Notes: a model not told the origin generated them from the letters alone. DNA of 64,000 bases from Brevundimonas sp. (GCA_004296955.1 SCVB01000070.1:17941-81940); one strand, 5' to 3'. Positions 17,390-26,539 are shown, numbered from the stretch's first letter. Numbers and translations are program-made.

Positions 17390-18480
17390 CAGCCGCCTCG
17401 ACGCCCTCCCGCCTGCCCGAACTGATCGCCCTCGCGGAGGAGGGCTCGAGCGAGAAGCGCCGCGCCCTGCTGCGCGAACTGACCAGCCATTTCTTCGGCG
17501 CCGCGACCCGCACCGCCGCCGAGGACGCCCTCTACGGAACGGTCCTTGCCAGCCTTGCGGCCGAGATGGAGACCGCCGTCCGCGCCGAACTCTCCGCCCG
17601 GTTCGCCCGCGCCCCCGACGCGCCGCACGCCCTGATCCGCCGCCTGGCCAATGACGAGGCCGCCGTCGCCGGCGCCGTCCTGGCCGCCTCGCCGGTGCTG
17701 ACGGACGAGGATCTCCTCGGCGTCGTGCGCCAGCACGGCCAGGATCACCTTCGCGCCGTCTCGGCCCGGACTTCCGTGTCCGAGGCCGTGTCCGAGGTCA
17801 TCGTCGAACGCGGCGATGACGAGACCCTGGGGACCCTGCTGCGCAACGACGGCGCCCGACTGTCGCGCAAGTCGTCCGAGGCCGCGGTGGAGCGGGCGCG
17901 GGTCAATCCGGCGCTGCACGAGGCCACGGTGTCGCGCGCCAGCCTGCCGGCGGACCTGCTGAACGAGATGTATTTCGTGGTCGAGGCCCGGCTGCGGACC
18001 CGCATCCTCGAACAGAACGCCCGCATGGATCCGGCTCTTCTGGAGAGCGCCCTGGCCGCCGGCCGGGCCCGGATCGCCACCGACGACGGCGCCCTGCCCC
18101 CCGACTACGCCGAATGCTCCGCCTATATCGAGGAGCTCAAGGCCGCCGGCCAGCTGACGCCGCAGATGCTGGCGCGCTTCCTGCGCTCGGGCGGAACCAC
18201 GTCGTTCCTCATCGCCCTGGCCCAGCTGTCGGACATCGACTTCCACACCGCCCGCCAGATCGTCGACCGCCGCGAACTGGACGCCCTCGCCGTGGTCTGC
18301 AAGTCCGCCGATCTCGATCGCGCCCTGTTCCTGACCTATGCGGTGGTGCTGCTGAACGACGACGGCGACGCCATGGCCAAGGCCCATTCCTACGCCCGCA
18401 TGTACGCCGAGCTGAGCCGCGACGCGGCGCTCAGAACCCTGCGCTTCTGGCGCATGCGCCGCGGCGCGGCCGCGGCCTGA
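17386..18480 (+). CDS. DUF2336 protein
   Basis: A 364-residue all-helical protein of the DUF2336 family, common in Caulobacterales and related alphaproteobacteria and of unknown activity. Recognisable are the repeated Arg/Ala/Leu-rich helices (HALIRRLANDEAAVAGAVLA, VLTDEDLLGVVRQHG), the conserved stretch LGTLLRNDGARLSRKS, and the C-terminal SFLIALAQLSDIDFHTARQI. No signal peptide or membrane segment, so it is cytoplasmic. GTG start coupled to the preceding exported-protein gene. A second DUF2336 gene lies 0.7 kb away at 19145-20362 on the other strand, with mucR between them. A HEAT-like scaffold role is a guess. Confidence 0.85.
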   Translation: MTAASTPSRLPELIALAEEGSSEKRRALLRELTSHFFGAATRTAAEDALYGTVLASLAAEMETAVRAELSARFARAPDAPHALIRRLANDEAAVAGAVLAASPVLTDEDLLGVVRQHGQDHLRAVSARTSVSEAVSEVIVERGDDETLGTLLRNDGARLSRKSSEAAVERARVNPALHEATVSRASLPADLLNEMYFVVEARLRTRILEQNARMDPALLESALAAGRARIATDDGALPPDYAECSAYIEELKAAGQLTPQMLARFLRSGGTTSFLIALAQLSDIDFHTARQIVDRRELDALAVVCKSADLDRALFLTYAVVLLNDDGDAMAKAHSYARMYAELSRDAALRTLRFWRMRRGAAAA

Positions 18481-18490
18481 TCCACACAGC

Positions 18491-18522
18491 AAAACGCCCG
18501 CCTCCATCGCTGGAGGCGGGCG
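18491..18522 (-). terminator. rho-independent terminator of mucR
   Basis: Perfect 12-base stem CGCCCGCCTCCA (18495-18506) with TGGAGGCGGGCG (18511-18522), four-base loop, followed on the minus strand by TTTT (18491-18494). It lies 21 bases after the mucR stop and 10 bases after the convergent DUF2336 gene, so it may serve both. Confidence 0.85.
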
Positions 18523-18543
18523 CTGTCCCGAACAAGGTCCGGG

Positions 18544-18978
18544 TTATTTCTTGGCGCGGCCCCCGGCGGCGCGGGCGGGTTTGCGGCCGCCCTGGCCCAG
18601 ACCCATCTGCTTGGCCAGGTCCGAACGCGCCTTGGCGTAGTTCGGGGCGACCATCGGATAGTCCTTCGCCAGACCCCATTTGGCCCGGTATTCCTCGGGG
18701 CTCATATTGTATTTGGTGCGCAGGTGGCGCTTCAAGGATTTGAATTTACGGCCGTCTTCCAGGCAGATCAGGAAGTCGGGCGTGATCGACTTGCGCACCG
18801 GCACGGCCGGCTCCTTGACTTCGGGCTCCGGCTCGACGGATCCGCTCGAGACCTGGGTCAGGGCGGCGTGGATGCTGGAGATCAGGCCGGGCACCTCGGT
18901 CGCCTGCACATTGTTGTTGCCGACATAGGCCGAGACGATGTCCGCGGTCATCTCGAGGATTTGGGCATTGTCTTCCAT
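18544..18978 (-). CDS. mucR: MucR/Ros-family transcriptional regulator
   Basis: A 144-residue DNA-binding regulator. The N-terminal half ([20 protein letters not shown]) is the oligomerisation region, and the C-terminal half carries the zinc-finger-like domain [39 protein letters not shown], broken here only for length; the family block [20 protein letters not shown] is intact. A Lys/Arg/Ala-rich tail ends the protein. In Caulobacter, MucR proteins are nucleoid-like repressors linked with CtrA and SciP in cell-cycle control; in rhizobia they control exopolysaccharide and motility. The upstream region has a 15-base dyad and two GANTC sites. It is read from its own promoter and ended by the terminator at 18491-18522. 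Confidence 0.93.
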   Translation of the reverse strand: MEDNAQILEMTADIVSAYVGNNNVQATEVPGLISSIHAALTQVSSGSVEPEPEVKEPAVPVRKSITPDFLICLEDGRKFKSLKRHLRTKYNMSPEEYRAKWGLAKDYPMVAPNYAKARSDLAKQMGLGQGGRKPARAAGGRAKK

Positions 18979-19008
18979 GGGCCGGCCTCACCTTGTTCGA
19001 TTGTAACT

Positions 19009-19043
19009 CGACTGAATCAGTCGTTGCCGAGATCAATAGATTC
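19009..19043 (-). promoter_or_regulatory. dyad and GANTC methylation sites in the mucR promoter region
   Basis: CGACTGA-A-TCAGTCG is a perfect 15-base dyad at 19009-19023, 31-45 bases upstream of the mucR ATG. GAATC at 19014-19018 lies within it and GATTC occurs at 19039-19043; both are GANTC, the CcrM methyltransferase target in Caulobacterales. The dyad is a candidate operator, perhaps autoregulatory. Confidence 0.45.
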
Positions 19044-19144
19044 GTTCCCCCGCGAAAGCAACATCGGGTTCCATGCTCGGAATCTTGCCCCTGAAGTGCT
19101 TTAAAGGTCACTATATTCAGGGCCGGCTGTCGCGTTTGCGTGTT

Positions 19145-20362
19145 CTAGCGCCCGAAGTTTTCGGCCAGCGCCAGCATGGCCGCGCGCTCGGGAGCCGAGA
19201 AGGCGTCCAGGCCCTCTTCCTCGCCGTCGCGGATGGCCCGCAGCAGGGCCGGGGTCAGGGCCGAGGACAGCGACCAGTTCCAGTAGCGAAGCACCGTCTG
19301 GGCCCGGTCGACCGCCAGCATGTCATAGGTGATCTGCACCCGCTCCCAGGCCGGGTGGACCGCGCCGTCCGCCGCTGTCTCGGGCCGTCGCATCGACCGC
19401 CACAGATTGGTCAGGTCGGCCTTGCCCAGCCCCGTCGCCTTGCACAGGATCGCCAGCGGCTCCCCCCCCGGATCGCCCAGGATCTTGGCCCCCGTGACCG
19501 GCTTGATGCCCGACAGATAGGCGATCTCGGTGGCCACCTCCCGGTTCAGCCCCCGCTCCGCGGCCGCCGTCACCGCCTCCTCCAGCCCGCCGTAGGGGCT
19601 TCTGGCGATGGCCGCCCGGTTCCTCTGGCGGCGCTCGATGAACTGCAGCGCCTTGCGCGATACCGGATCCTGCCAGTTTTCGGCAGCGGCCATGGCGAAG
19701 ACGTCCTCCGAAACCTCCTGCATGACTTCGCGGGACACGGCGAACCGCTGCAGAATCGTCCGGCGATCCTCGGGCCCGCACCACCAGAACATCACATAGG
19801 CCCCGGAGGGACGCAGTTCGGGGCGTCGGAGCACCGGTCCGCACAGCTGCGGCTCGTGGCGGCTCAGGCTGACCACGCCCTCGATCGCGGTCTGGCTCAG
19901 CCGCGCCGTGGTGTTGCGCAGCACCGCCTCGATGACATGGGACTCGCCGAAGCTCAGCAGGGTCTCGGTCACCACCTCCGTCAGCGCGCGCCGGCTGGCC
20001 ATCAGAAAGCGGTGCGCCGGCGTCGCGTCCCGCGCGCAGGCCACCAGGTCGGCGTCCGACAGGGAGGCGCACTGTTCGATCAGCAGGCCGGCGATGTCCG
20101 GATCGTCGCGGAGCAGCATTCGCGTCAGGGCGTTGGGCAGTTCGGCCAAAGGGGCCAGCCGCGCGGCCACGCGACGCCGGTCCGTCGGCGAGGCCAGCCT
20201 CAGCATTTCGACCAGCAGGTCTCCGGTCACGGCCCGTTCGAAGGCGTTGATCCGGCTGGCGGGCAGCGACACGACATCGGCCAGGCGCTTGAGCAGCGCA
20301 TGGCGCGCGCGGAAGCCGCCTTCCGGGGCGGCCTCCTCAGGGCTGGTCGCGAGCTCGGACAT
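19145..20362 (-). CDS. DUF2336 protein (second copy)
   Basis: A 405-residue helical, cytoplasmic protein with the DUF2336 layout: an N-terminal charged region (FRARHALLKRLADVVSLPAS), HEAT-like helices (NALTRMLLRDDPDIAGLLIE), the block VIEAVLRNTTARLSQTAIEG that parallels LGTLLRNDGARLSRKS of the gene at 17386, and a conserved C-terminal part (GLNREVATEIAYLSGIKPVT). The two proteins are clearly related but diverged, with the second about 40 residues longer. It follows the PCu(A)C gene on the same strand after 44 bases that contain the palindrome GCCGGTTAACCGGC (20385-20398). Function unknown. Confidence 0.82.
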   Translation of the reverse strand: MSELATSPEEAAPEGGFRARHALLKRLADVVSLPASRINAFERAVTGDLLVEMLRLASPTDRRRVAARLAPLAELPNALTRMLLRDDPDIAGLLIEQCASLSDADLVACARDATPAHRFLMASRRALTEVVTETLLSFGESHVIEAVLRNTTARLSQTAIEGVVSLSRHEPQLCGPVLRRPELRPSGAYVMFWWCGPEDRRTILQRFAVSREVMQEVSEDVFAMAAAENWQDPVSRKALQFIERRQRNRAAIARSPYGGLEEAVTAAAERGLNREVATEIAYLSGIKPVTGAKILGDPGGEPLAILCKATGLGKADLTNLWRSMRRPETAADGAVHPAWERVQITYDMLAVDRAQTVLRYWNWSLSSALTPALLRAIRDGEEEGLDAFSAPERAAMLALAENFGR

Positions 20363-20384
20363 GTCGTCGTCAGGCTAGCGCCGC

Positions 20385-20398
20385 GCCGGTTAACCGGC
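20385..20398. promoter_or_regulatory. 14-base perfect palindrome upstream of DUF2336 gene
   Basis: GCCGGTTAACCGGC reads the same on both strands and fills the short gap between the PCu(A)C gene stop and the DUF2336 start. It contains GTTAAC, a CtrA half-site core, but without a second half at the right distance. It could also be a weak transcription pause or operator. Confidence 0.35.
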
Positions 20399-20406
20399 TG
20401 TGACGG

Positions 20407-20883
20407 TCAGTCGAAAGCCGCCCAGGCGGCGCGGCTGTCCCCGGTGAGGGCGAAGTCCGCCTCGACCGCTCCGGCGTCGCGGAACCTGAAGGTCAGCCGA
20501 ACCTGCCCTGCCGCCGCCTCGGTCGGGTCGAACCGGATCAACATGAAATGCAGGTCGCTGCCCGGACGGACTTCCAGGGTGCCCCGTCCGGGCACGATCC
20601 AGATCGGGTCGGCGTCCATGCTGACCCCGTCGGGGCCGCGGTTGATGCGATGGAATTCCACCCGCTCGGCGCAGGCGCAACTGACGCCCACCAGTTCGTC
20701 GGCCACCGGCGACCCGTTGCGGATACGCACATAGCCGGCCGAGTCCTCGCCGGCCGCGCCCGAACTGGCCACGATCCGCCGCGTCAGATCCAGCGGACCG
20801 GCCGAGGCGGGCTCCTCGGCAATGGCCGGAGAGGCCGCCAGCATCGCCAGACTGGCGGTCAGGGTCAGGGCGCGCTTGAACAT
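20407..20883 (-). CDS. PCu(A)C-type periplasmic copper chaperone
   Basis: A 158-residue exported protein with signal peptide MFKRALTLTASLAMLAASPA (cleavage after AIA-EEP). It has the copper-binding pattern of the PCu(A)C family, H-X10-M then about 22 residues then H-X-M: His in VEFHRI, Met in GVSMDAD and the closing HFM in DLHFMLIRF. The cupredoxin-like fold is supported by strands SAGYVRIRNGS and GQVRLTFRFRD. These proteins deliver Cu(I) to the CuA site of cytochrome oxidase in the periplasm. An unusual Cys pair (SCAC) precedes the His. It starts 11 bases after the TetR gene stop, so it may be read from the upstream operon. Confidence 0.88.
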   Translation of the reverse strand: MFKRALTLTASLAMLAASPAIAEEPASAGPLDLTRRIVASSGAAGEDSAGYVRIRNGSPVADELVGVSCACAERVEFHRINRGPDGVSMDADPIWIVPGRGTLEVRPGSDLHFMLIRFDPTEAAAGQVRLTFRFRDAGAVEADFALTGDSRAAWAAFD

Positions 20884-20894
20884 GGCGGTCTCCT

Positions 20895-21509
20895 TCAGGC
20901 TGGTTGTGCCCGCCGCTCCGCGCGGGCCAGCAGCATGTCGAAATGGTCGCGCAGGGCGGTTACCCCACGATCGAAATAGCCGACGTCGCGATGGGTTCGG
21001 GCCTGCATCACCCCGCCCTCCATGGTCGTCAGCACGAACTCGGCCAGCGCCTGCCGGTCCAGATCGCCGGGCAGCCGATCCCCGGCCTCGTCAAGACAGC
21101 GCAGGATCGCCCCGACCCAGCCGGTGAAATTCACCGCCAGCAGGTCGCGCACCGCCGGGTCGGCCTCGTGCAGCTCCAGGGCCAGACTGCCGATCGGGCA
21201 GCCGTAGGTGCAGTCGGTCTCGAGGATCAGCCAGCGGTACCGGGCCAGCAGGGCGAAGATGCGCTCGACCGGATCGTCCACCCCCTCCCAGGCCGGGTCG
21301 ACCAGCATTGGATACAGGCCGTCGCGATAGGCCTCGAGCACGGCGATCAGCACGTCCTGCTTGCCCGGAAACACGTGATACAGGCTGCCGGCGTTCAGCT
21401 GGGTCCGGCTCAGAATGTCGGCGATCGAGGTCGAATTGTAGCCCTTGGCCCAGAACAGCTCCATGGCGGCCATCACGATCCGGGTGCGGACATCGGGCGC
21501 GGCGCTCAC
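20895..21509 (-). CDS. TetR-family transcriptional repressor
   Basis: A 204-residue repressor. The N-terminal helix-turn-helix is residues 8-55 (RTRIVMAAMELFWAKGYNST then SIADILSRTQLNAGSLYHVF), and the C-terminal domain is of the TetR_C_6 kind with conserved TDCTYGCPIGSLALEL. Translation starts at GTG 21509, overlapping the stop of the DUF4287 gene by 4 bases, so the pair is one operon. The likely operator is the TTGAACG/CGTTCAA palindrome at 22099-22141, upstream of the operon. The single Cys-containing motif TYGCPIGS is conserved in this subfamily and may sense electrophiles, which is inference. Confidence 0.92.
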   Translation of the reverse strand: MSAAPDVRTRIVMAAMELFWAKGYNSTSIADILSRTQLNAGSLYHVFPGKQDVLIAVLEAYRDGLYPMLVDPAWEGVDDPVERIFALLARYRWLILETDCTYGCPIGSLALELHEADPAVRDLLAVNFTGWVGAILRCLDEAGDRLPGDLDRQALAEFVLTTMEGGVMQARTHRDVGYFDRGVTALRDHFDMLLARAERRAQPA

Positions 21510-22063
21510 GCCGCCGCCCACGCCTGTCTGATCCAGGCCTCGACCTCGGCGTCGATCTCGTCGGCCGAGGCGATGCGGACCCGGTGGGTGACCATGGCGT
21601 TCCACGAACCGGAGGCCTCCAGTCGCCCCGAGGGCTCGACCCCCTTCAGGGTCAGGCCGAGGTCGAGCCGGTCCTTCGTCGAGGGTTGGGCCAGGCCGAA
21701 CTGCTTGTTCCTGCGGAAGCTGACATAGCCCTTCTTGGGCGCGAACTGGACGCCGTCCAGTCCCGAAACGATGGCCGCCACCCTGTCGTAGGCCGGCCGC
21801 ATCGCCGCCTTCGGGCCGGCGAACATGGCCTCCATCAGCTCGGCGTCGTCGCTGGAGCCGGCGTCCGAGGCGAAGGTCTTGTGCGCCACCAGATTGGCGT
21901 AGCCGTGGCCCAGCCCGTGCTCGGCCTTGAGCCAGGACACCAGCCCGCCGTGCTTCGTCTGGCCGCTGGCCTTCGCCAGCGCGGTCCACTCCTCCAGCGC
22001 CTTGCCGGTCTTCGCCTTCAGATTGGCGATCATATTGGCCAGTTCGGCCTGGGGGTCTGCCAT
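21506..22063 (-). CDS. DUF4287/DUF5655 domain protein
   Basis: A 185-residue cytoplasmic protein of two small domains. Residues 1-65 form the DUF4287 domain (TGKALEEWTALAKASGQTKH, GLGHGYANLVAH), and residues 75-185 the DUF5655 domain (FAPKKGYVSFRRNKQFGLAQ, RLDLGLTLKGVEPSGRL). The second domain has a YdhG/phenol-type fold found with transport and restriction-linked proteins, but no activity is proven. The ATG at 22063 (MADPQAELANMIANLK) is preferred to one 14 codons upstream because the longer start would overlap the operator. It is the first gene of an operon with the TetR gene, its probable regulator. Confidence 0.85.
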   Translation of the reverse strand: MADPQAELANMIANLKAKTGKALEEWTALAKASGQTKHGGLVSWLKAEHGLGHGYANLVAHKTFASDAGSSDDAELMEAMFAGPKAAMRPAYDRVAAIVSGLDGVQFAPKKGYVSFRRNKQFGLAQPSTKDRLDLGLTLKGVEPSGRLEASGSWNAMVTHRVRIASADEIDAEVEAWIRQAWAAA

Positions 22064-22098
22064 GCCCTGTCTCCCGTTCCCGAGCGCTATTGAATCCT

Positions 22099-22141
22099 CG
22101 TTCAAGAACGGGAGTCAATGAAAATTTGAACGCCCGTTCAA
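22099..22141. promoter_or_regulatory. TetR-type operator repeats
   Basis: TTGAACG-CC-CGTTCAA is a perfect dyad at 22126-22141, and a second dyad CGTTC-AA-GAACG lies at 22099-22110. CGTTCAAGA thus occurs twice, 36 bases apart. The sites fill the gap between the cysK stop and the DUF4287-tetR operon, 36-78 bases upstream of its ATG, as expected for an autoregulated TetR repressor. Confidence 0.7.
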
Positions 22142-22148
22142 GAGGCCG

Positions 22149-23129
22149 TTACAGCCCCTCGAACAGTGCGGTCGACAGATAGCGTTCGGCGAAACTCGGG
22201 ATGATGACGACGATCGTCTTGCCGGCGTTTTCGTCCTGCGCCGCCAGGCGGAAGGCGGCCGTCAGGGCCGCGCCCGACGAGATGCCGACCGGAATCCCCT
22301 CCACCCGCGCGGCCTTGCGGGCCATGTCGAAGGCGTCCTCATTGGAGACCTGTTCGACGCCGTCGATGACCGAACGGTCGACGATCGAGGGGATGAAGCC
22401 GGCCCCGATGCCCTGGATCTTGTGCGGGCCCGGCTCGCCGCCGGACAACACCGGCGAGGCCGTCGGCTCCACCGCGATCATCCGCAGCGAGGGCTTGCGC
22501 GCCTTCAGCACCTGGCCGACGCCGGTGATGGTGCCCCCGGTGCCGACGCCCGAGACCACGATATCGACCGCCCCGGCCGTGTCGTTCCAGATCTCTTCCG
22601 CCGTCGAGACGCGGTGGATGGCGGGGTTGGCGGGGTTGTCGAACTGGGCCGGAATGACGGCGCCGGGCGTCCGCTCCTTCAGCTCCATGGCCATGGCGAT
22701 GGCGCCCTTCATTCCCTTCTCGGCCGGGGTCAGCACCAGTTCGGCGCCCAGCAGGGCCAGCATCTTGCGCCGCTCCAGCGACATGCTCTCCGGCATAACC
22801 AGGATCAGACGATAGCCCTTGGCCGCCGCCACGAAGGCCAGGGCGATGCCGGTGTTGCCGCTGGTCGGCTCGATCAGCACCGTGTCGGGCTTGATATGCC
22901 CCGCCTGCTCCAGCGCCTCGATCATGGCCACGCCGATCCGGTCCTTGACCGAGGCCATCGGGTTGAAGAACTCCAGCTTGGCCAGCACGGTCGCCTTCGG
23001 CTGCAACTCGGCCGACAACCGCGGCAGCCCGACCAGCGGCGTATCCCCGATGGTGTCGAGGATGGAGTCGAAGACCTTGCCCCGACCGGCTTTCAGATGG
23101 CGGGAAGCGTCATAGGGGGCGTCGGACAT
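22149..23129 (-). CDS. cysK: cysteine synthase A (O-acetylserine sulfhydrylase)
   Basis: PLP enzyme that makes L-cysteine from O-acetylserine and sulfide in the cytoplasm. The 326-residue protein shows [20 protein letters not shown] with the PLP Lys in SVKDR, the substrate loop [13 protein letters not shown], the phosphate-binding loop [12 protein letters not shown] and the closing region [12 protein letters not shown]. The ATG at 23129 ([20 protein letters not shown]) is chosen; upstream codons are not conserved. It is flanked by the TetR-linked operon and the LytTR gene, all minus strand, but is probably its own unit. Length and motifs are normal. Confidence 0.95.
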   Translation of the reverse strand: MSDAPYDASRHLKAGRGKVFDSILDTIGDTPLVGLPRLSAELQPKATVLAKLEFFNPMASVKDRIGVAMIEALEQAGHIKPDTVLIEPTSGNTGIALAFVAAAKGYRLILVMPESMSLERRKMLALLGAELVLTPAEKGMKGAIAMAMELKERTPGAVIPAQFDNPANPAIHRVSTAEEIWNDTAGAVDIVVSGVGTGGTITGVGQVLKARKPSLRMIAVEPTASPVLSGGEPGPHKIQGIGAGFIPSIVDRSVIDGVEQVSNEDAFDMARKAARVEGIPVGISSGAALTAAFRLAAQDENAGKTIVVIIPSFAERYLSTALFEGL

Positions 23130-23208
23130 GGGCGGAGCTCCGGTCTGGGGGATCGCGATACATAGGCGCTTCGCCCGCAAGGCAAAGGGCCGGGGCGGAA
23201 GGCGGCGC

Positions 23209-24021
23209 TCATGCGCCGGCCGCTTCGGGGTCCGGGTCGCCCCCGGCCGGATCGCCCAGCCAGCCGGCGGCCCGCAGCCGCGCCACGCTGGCGCGCGACA
23301 CCGGCGCCGTCAGCCCCCCGGTCAGCAGCAGGCGCAGGTTGCGGCCGTCCTCGACCACGCCCTCGACCGCCCGGCGCGCCACCCACCAGGAGCGGTGGAC
23401 CTTCAAGCCCTCCAGCCCGCGGACTTCCTCCAGCGCCTGGCCGAGCGACATCAGCACCAGCGCCGACCCCTGGGTCGTATGCAGGCGCACATAGTGGTCC
23501 TCCATCGACAGGCACAGCAGATCCTGCCCCAGCCGGGGCGGCAGCCGGCGCAGGATGCGCGGCCCTTCCGGACCACCGTCGGCAGGCGGCAGGGGGGCGA
23601 TGGCCTGCTGCGAGGTGCGCCCGCGCAGGACGATGTAGAAGGCCACATAGACGAGGCTCACCACCACCGTCTGCCCGTACCAATCCATCAGACCCACGGC
23701 CTGGCGGATCGCGGGCCAGGGGACGGCGGCCATCAACCGGGTGACGCCGGCGAGCGGGACGGCCGTCGCCAGGGTCATCGCCGGGACCCAGGCCCAGACG
23801 GGAATTCCCGCCCGGCGCGCCCGGGGCGCCAGCAGCCGGAAGGCGACGCCGAAGGCCAGCCCGCAGACGAGACAGACCCCCGCCCAATAGGCCACGCGCA
23901 CCACCAGGGCGTCATTGAAGAAGCTGCCGAAGGGGCCGATCACCCCCAGCACCGCACCCACGCCGAGGCAGGCGGCCAGTTCCGTCGCCCAGGCCCGGGC
24001 CGTGTTCGGCGTCTCGATCAT
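23209..24021 (-). CDS. LytTR-family membrane-bound transcriptional regulator
   Basis: A 270-residue protein with four membrane helices in residues 1-150 ([71 protein letters not shown]) and a C-terminal LytTR DNA-binding domain from about 175. The LytTR marks are [40 protein letters not shown] and [10 protein letters not shown]. It lacks a receiver domain, so the membrane part is probably the sensor. The ATG at 24021 is the first Met of the protein-like region. The gene is divergent from the exported hydrolase at 24176 with a 154-base shared promoter region. Confidence 0.88.
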   Translation of the reverse strand: MIETPNTARAWATELAACLGVGAVLGVIGPFGSFFNDALVVRVAYWAGVCLVCGLAFGVAFRLLAPRARRAGIPVWAWVPAMTLATAVPLAGVTRLMAAVPWPAIRQAVGLMDWYGQTVVVSLVYVAFYIVLRGRTSQQAIAPLPPADGGPEGPRILRRLPPRLGQDLLCLSMEDHYVRLHTTQGSALVLMSLGQALEEVRGLEGLKVHRSWWVARRAVEGVVEDGRNLRLLLTGGLTAPVSRASVARLRAAGWLGDPAGGDPDPEAAGA

Positions 24022-24175
24022 CGTCCCCTCGCAGGCCGCGACTATAGCGAATCCGCCGGGCGACGGAACCACTGGCCGGGCCGCGAACCCGTTCGCCCGT
24101 TGGCGAAGTCGCGCTGGCGCCGTCCGGAGCGCCGGGCGATCAGCGGCCATTCCCGCCGATCCGAGGACCGAACCC

Positions 24176-25105
24176 ATGACCCTGCTCCGCCGACCCGTCG
24201 CCCTGATCGCCGCCCTCGCGGCCTGTATGACCCTCGTCTCCGCCGCGCCCGCCCTGGCCCAGGAGGCCGACAGGGTCTTCCGCTTCGCCGACCCCGAGGG
24301 CGGTGAGATCGAGGCTGGCGTCTGGTTGCCCGAGGGCGCCGGGGACGGCGTTCCCCGCCCGCTGGTGGTCATCTCCCACGGCAATCTCGGCTCCTTCCAG
24401 GGACACCACGACACCGCCGAGGCCCTGGCCGACGCCGGCTTCGTGGTCGCCGCCCTGACCCATCCCGGAGACAACTGGCGCGACCCCAGCCGGTCGATCC
24501 AGGTCTCGGACCGCCCGCGCCACGTCAGCCTGCTGATCGACCACATGACGCGGGACTGGACCGGACCGATGGCGATCGATTCCGCGCGCATCGGCGCCTT
24601 CGGCTTCTCGGCGGGGGCCTTCACCGTCACCGCCCTGGCCGGCGGCGTCAGCGATCCCGCCCCCCTGCTGCGGCACTGCGAGGTCCACCCGGAACAGTTC
24701 CTCTGCACCCTGCTGGAGCGTCAGCCCATCGACGTGGCGACCTGGCGCCCGAACGGCCACGATCCGCGCGTGAAGGCCGCGGTCATCGCCGGTGCGGCTT
24801 TCGGGATGACCTTCACCGCTGACAGCCTCGCGGAGGTGCGGATCCCGATCCAGATGTGGCAGGCCGGCGACGACGAGATCCTGATTGCGCCCTTCCACGC
24901 CGAGCCGATCCGCGACGGCCTCGGCCGCCAGCCGGAATTCCATCGCGTCGACGGCGCCCTGCACCACGACTTCCTGCCCGTCTGCCCGCCCGGGCTGGCC
25001 GCGTCCCTGCCCCAGCTGTGCCGCTCGCAGCCCGGCTTCGACCGCGCCGCCTTCCATCAGACCTTCAATCGGGAGGTCGTGCGCTTCTTCCGCGAGGCCC
25101 TCTGA
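24176..25105 (+). CDS. exported alpha/beta hydrolase (dienelactone-hydrolase-like, COG4188)
   Basis: A 309-residue predicted periplasmic hydrolase. The ATG at 24176 starts a signal peptide (MTLLRRPVALIAALAACMTL, cleavage after ALA-QEA). Core motifs are VVISHGNLGSFQGHHDTAEA (oxyanion loop), the nucleophile elbow GFSAG in RIGAFGFSAGAFTVTAL and a likely catalytic His in GALHHDFLPVC. Cys pairs (HCEVH..FLC and VCPP..LC) may form disulfides. Proteins of this type act on esters or dienelactones; the substrate is unknown. It lies 69 bases upstream of fliI, but no relation to the flagellum is evident. Confidence 0.85.
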   Translation: MTLLRRPVALIAALAACMTLVSAAPALAQEADRVFRFADPEGGEIEAGVWLPEGAGDGVPRPLVVISHGNLGSFQGHHDTAEALADAGFVVAALTHPGDNWRDPSRSIQVSDRPRHVSLLIDHMTRDWTGPMAIDSARIGAFGFSAGAFTVTALAGGVSDPAPLLRHCEVHPEQFLCTLLERQPIDVATWRPNGHDPRVKAAVIAGAAFGMTFTADSLAEVRIPIQMWQAGDDEILIAPFHAEPIRDGLGRQPEFHRVDGALHHDFLPVCPPGLAASLPQLCRSQPGFDRAAFHQTFNREVVRFFREAL

Positions 25106-25173
25106 ACAGGCCTTCCTTCACCCCCCGTTAACCACGATGCCGCATCCCTGAACCCCTGTTCCGGGGTCCTCAG

Positions 25174-26514
25174 TTGCACGCTCTCGCCGCCGCCGTTGAA
25201 GCGATCGATCCGCTGGTCGTGACCGGCAAGGTCGCGGGCGTGAACGGCCTGCTGATCGAGTCCCGGGGCGGCCTGTCGCGCCTGTCCGTCGGCGCCCGGG
25301 CCGAGATCGAGCGCCGTCACCTCTCGCCCCTGCCCGCCGAGGTCGTCGGCTTCCGTGACGCCAAGGCCCTGCTGATGCCGTTCGGCCCGGTCGAGGGCGT
25401 GGCCCCCGGCGCCGACATCCGCATCGTCTCGTCCGCCGCCAGCGTGCGCCCGACCACCGCCTGGCTGGGCCGGATCATCGACGCCTTCGGCCAGCCCATC
25501 GACGGCAAGGGGCCGCTGCCCGTCGGTCCCGCCGCCTATCCCCTGCGCGCGCCCCCGCCCCCGGCCCATTCGCGCGGCCGGGTCGGAGAGCGGCTCGACC
25601 TCGGCGTCCGCGCCATGGACGTCTTCACCACCACCTGCCGCGGCCAGCGCCTCGGCATCTTCGCCGGCTCGGGCGTCGGCAAGTCGGTGCTGCTGTCCAT
25701 GCTGGCCAAACAGGCCACCTGTGATGTCGTCGTCGTCGGCCTGATCGGCGAACGGGGCCGGGAGGTCCGGGAGTTCGTCGAGGAGACCCTGGGCGAGGAA
25801 GGCCTGCGTCGTGCGGTCGTCGTCGTCGCCACCTCCGACGAACCGGCCCTGAAGCGTCGCCAGTCCGCCTATATGACCATGGCCATCTCCGAATATTTCC
25901 GGGATCAGGACCTCGAGGTCCTGTGCCTGATGGACTCGGTCACCCGTTTCGCCATGGCCCAGCGCGAGATCGGTCTCGCCGCCGGCGAGCCGCCGACCAC
26001 CAAGGGCTATACGCCGACCGTCTTCACCGAACTGCCCAAGCTGCTGGAGCGCGCCGGGCCGGGGCCGGTCCGTCCCGACGGCACCACCGCCGGGCCGATC
26101 ACCGCCATGTTCACCGTGCTGGTGGACGGGGGCGACCATGACGAACCTATCGCCGACGCCGTGCGAGGCATCCTCGACGGCCACATCGTCATGGACCGCA
26201 AGATCGCCGAGCGCGGCCGCTTCCCGGCCATCGACGTGCTGAAATCCGTCAGCCGCACCCTGCCCGCCTGCCAGACCCCGCCCGAGCGCGAGCTGAACCG
26301 TCGCGCCCGTCAGTGCCTGTCGGCCTATGGCAATATGGAGGAGCTGATCCGCATCGGCGCCTATCGCGCCGGGGCCGATCCCATCGTCGACCGGGCCATC
26401 GCCCTGAATCCGGCGCTGGAAGCCTTCCTCGGCCAGGACAAGGACGACCACACCGGTCTTTCCGATTCCTTTACCCGGCTGGAAGCAATTCTGAATCAGG
26501 GCATGGTTCAGTGA
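25174..26514 (+). CDS. fliI: flagellar export ATPase FliI
   Basis: The hexameric ATPase that energises flagellar type III export at the inner-membrane face. The 446-residue sequence has Walker [15 protein letters not shown], the downstream [19 protein letters not shown], Walker B region [20 protein letters not shown] and the family block [18 protein letters not shown]. The first codon is TTG 25174 (TTG CAC GCT CTC), the only start that gives the normal N-terminus. TTAACC at about 25129 resembles a CtrA half-site, fitting class II flagellar control in Caulobacterales, but no second half is seen. fliJ follows after 25 bases. Confidence 0.97.
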   Translation: MHALAAAVEAIDPLVVTGKVAGVNGLLIESRGGLSRLSVGARAEIERRHLSPLPAEVVGFRDAKALLMPFGPVEGVAPGADIRIVSSAASVRPTTAWLGRIIDAFGQPIDGKGPLPVGPAAYPLRAPPPPAHSRGRVGERLDLGVRAMDVFTTTCRGQRLGIFAGSGVGKSVLLSMLAKQATCDVVVVGLIGERGREVREFVEETLGEEGLRRAVVVVATSDEPALKRRQSAYMTMAISEYFRDQDLEVLCLMDSVTRFAMAQREIGLAAGEPPTTKGYTPTVFTELPKLLERAGPGPVRPDGTTAGPITAMFTVLVDGGDHDEPIADAVRGILDGHIVMDRKIAERGRFPAIDVLKSVSRTLPACQTPPERELNRRARQCLSAYGNMEELIRIGAYRAGADPIVDRAIALNPALEAFLGQDKDDHTGLSDSFTRLEAILNQGMVQ

Positions 26515-26539
26515 CCCTGACTCTCTGGAGCGCGTACGC

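Noticed and set aside
25106-25173. CtrA promoter of fliI
   Set aside because: Only one TTAACC half-site is present, with no second TTAA at seven bases; insufficient for a call.
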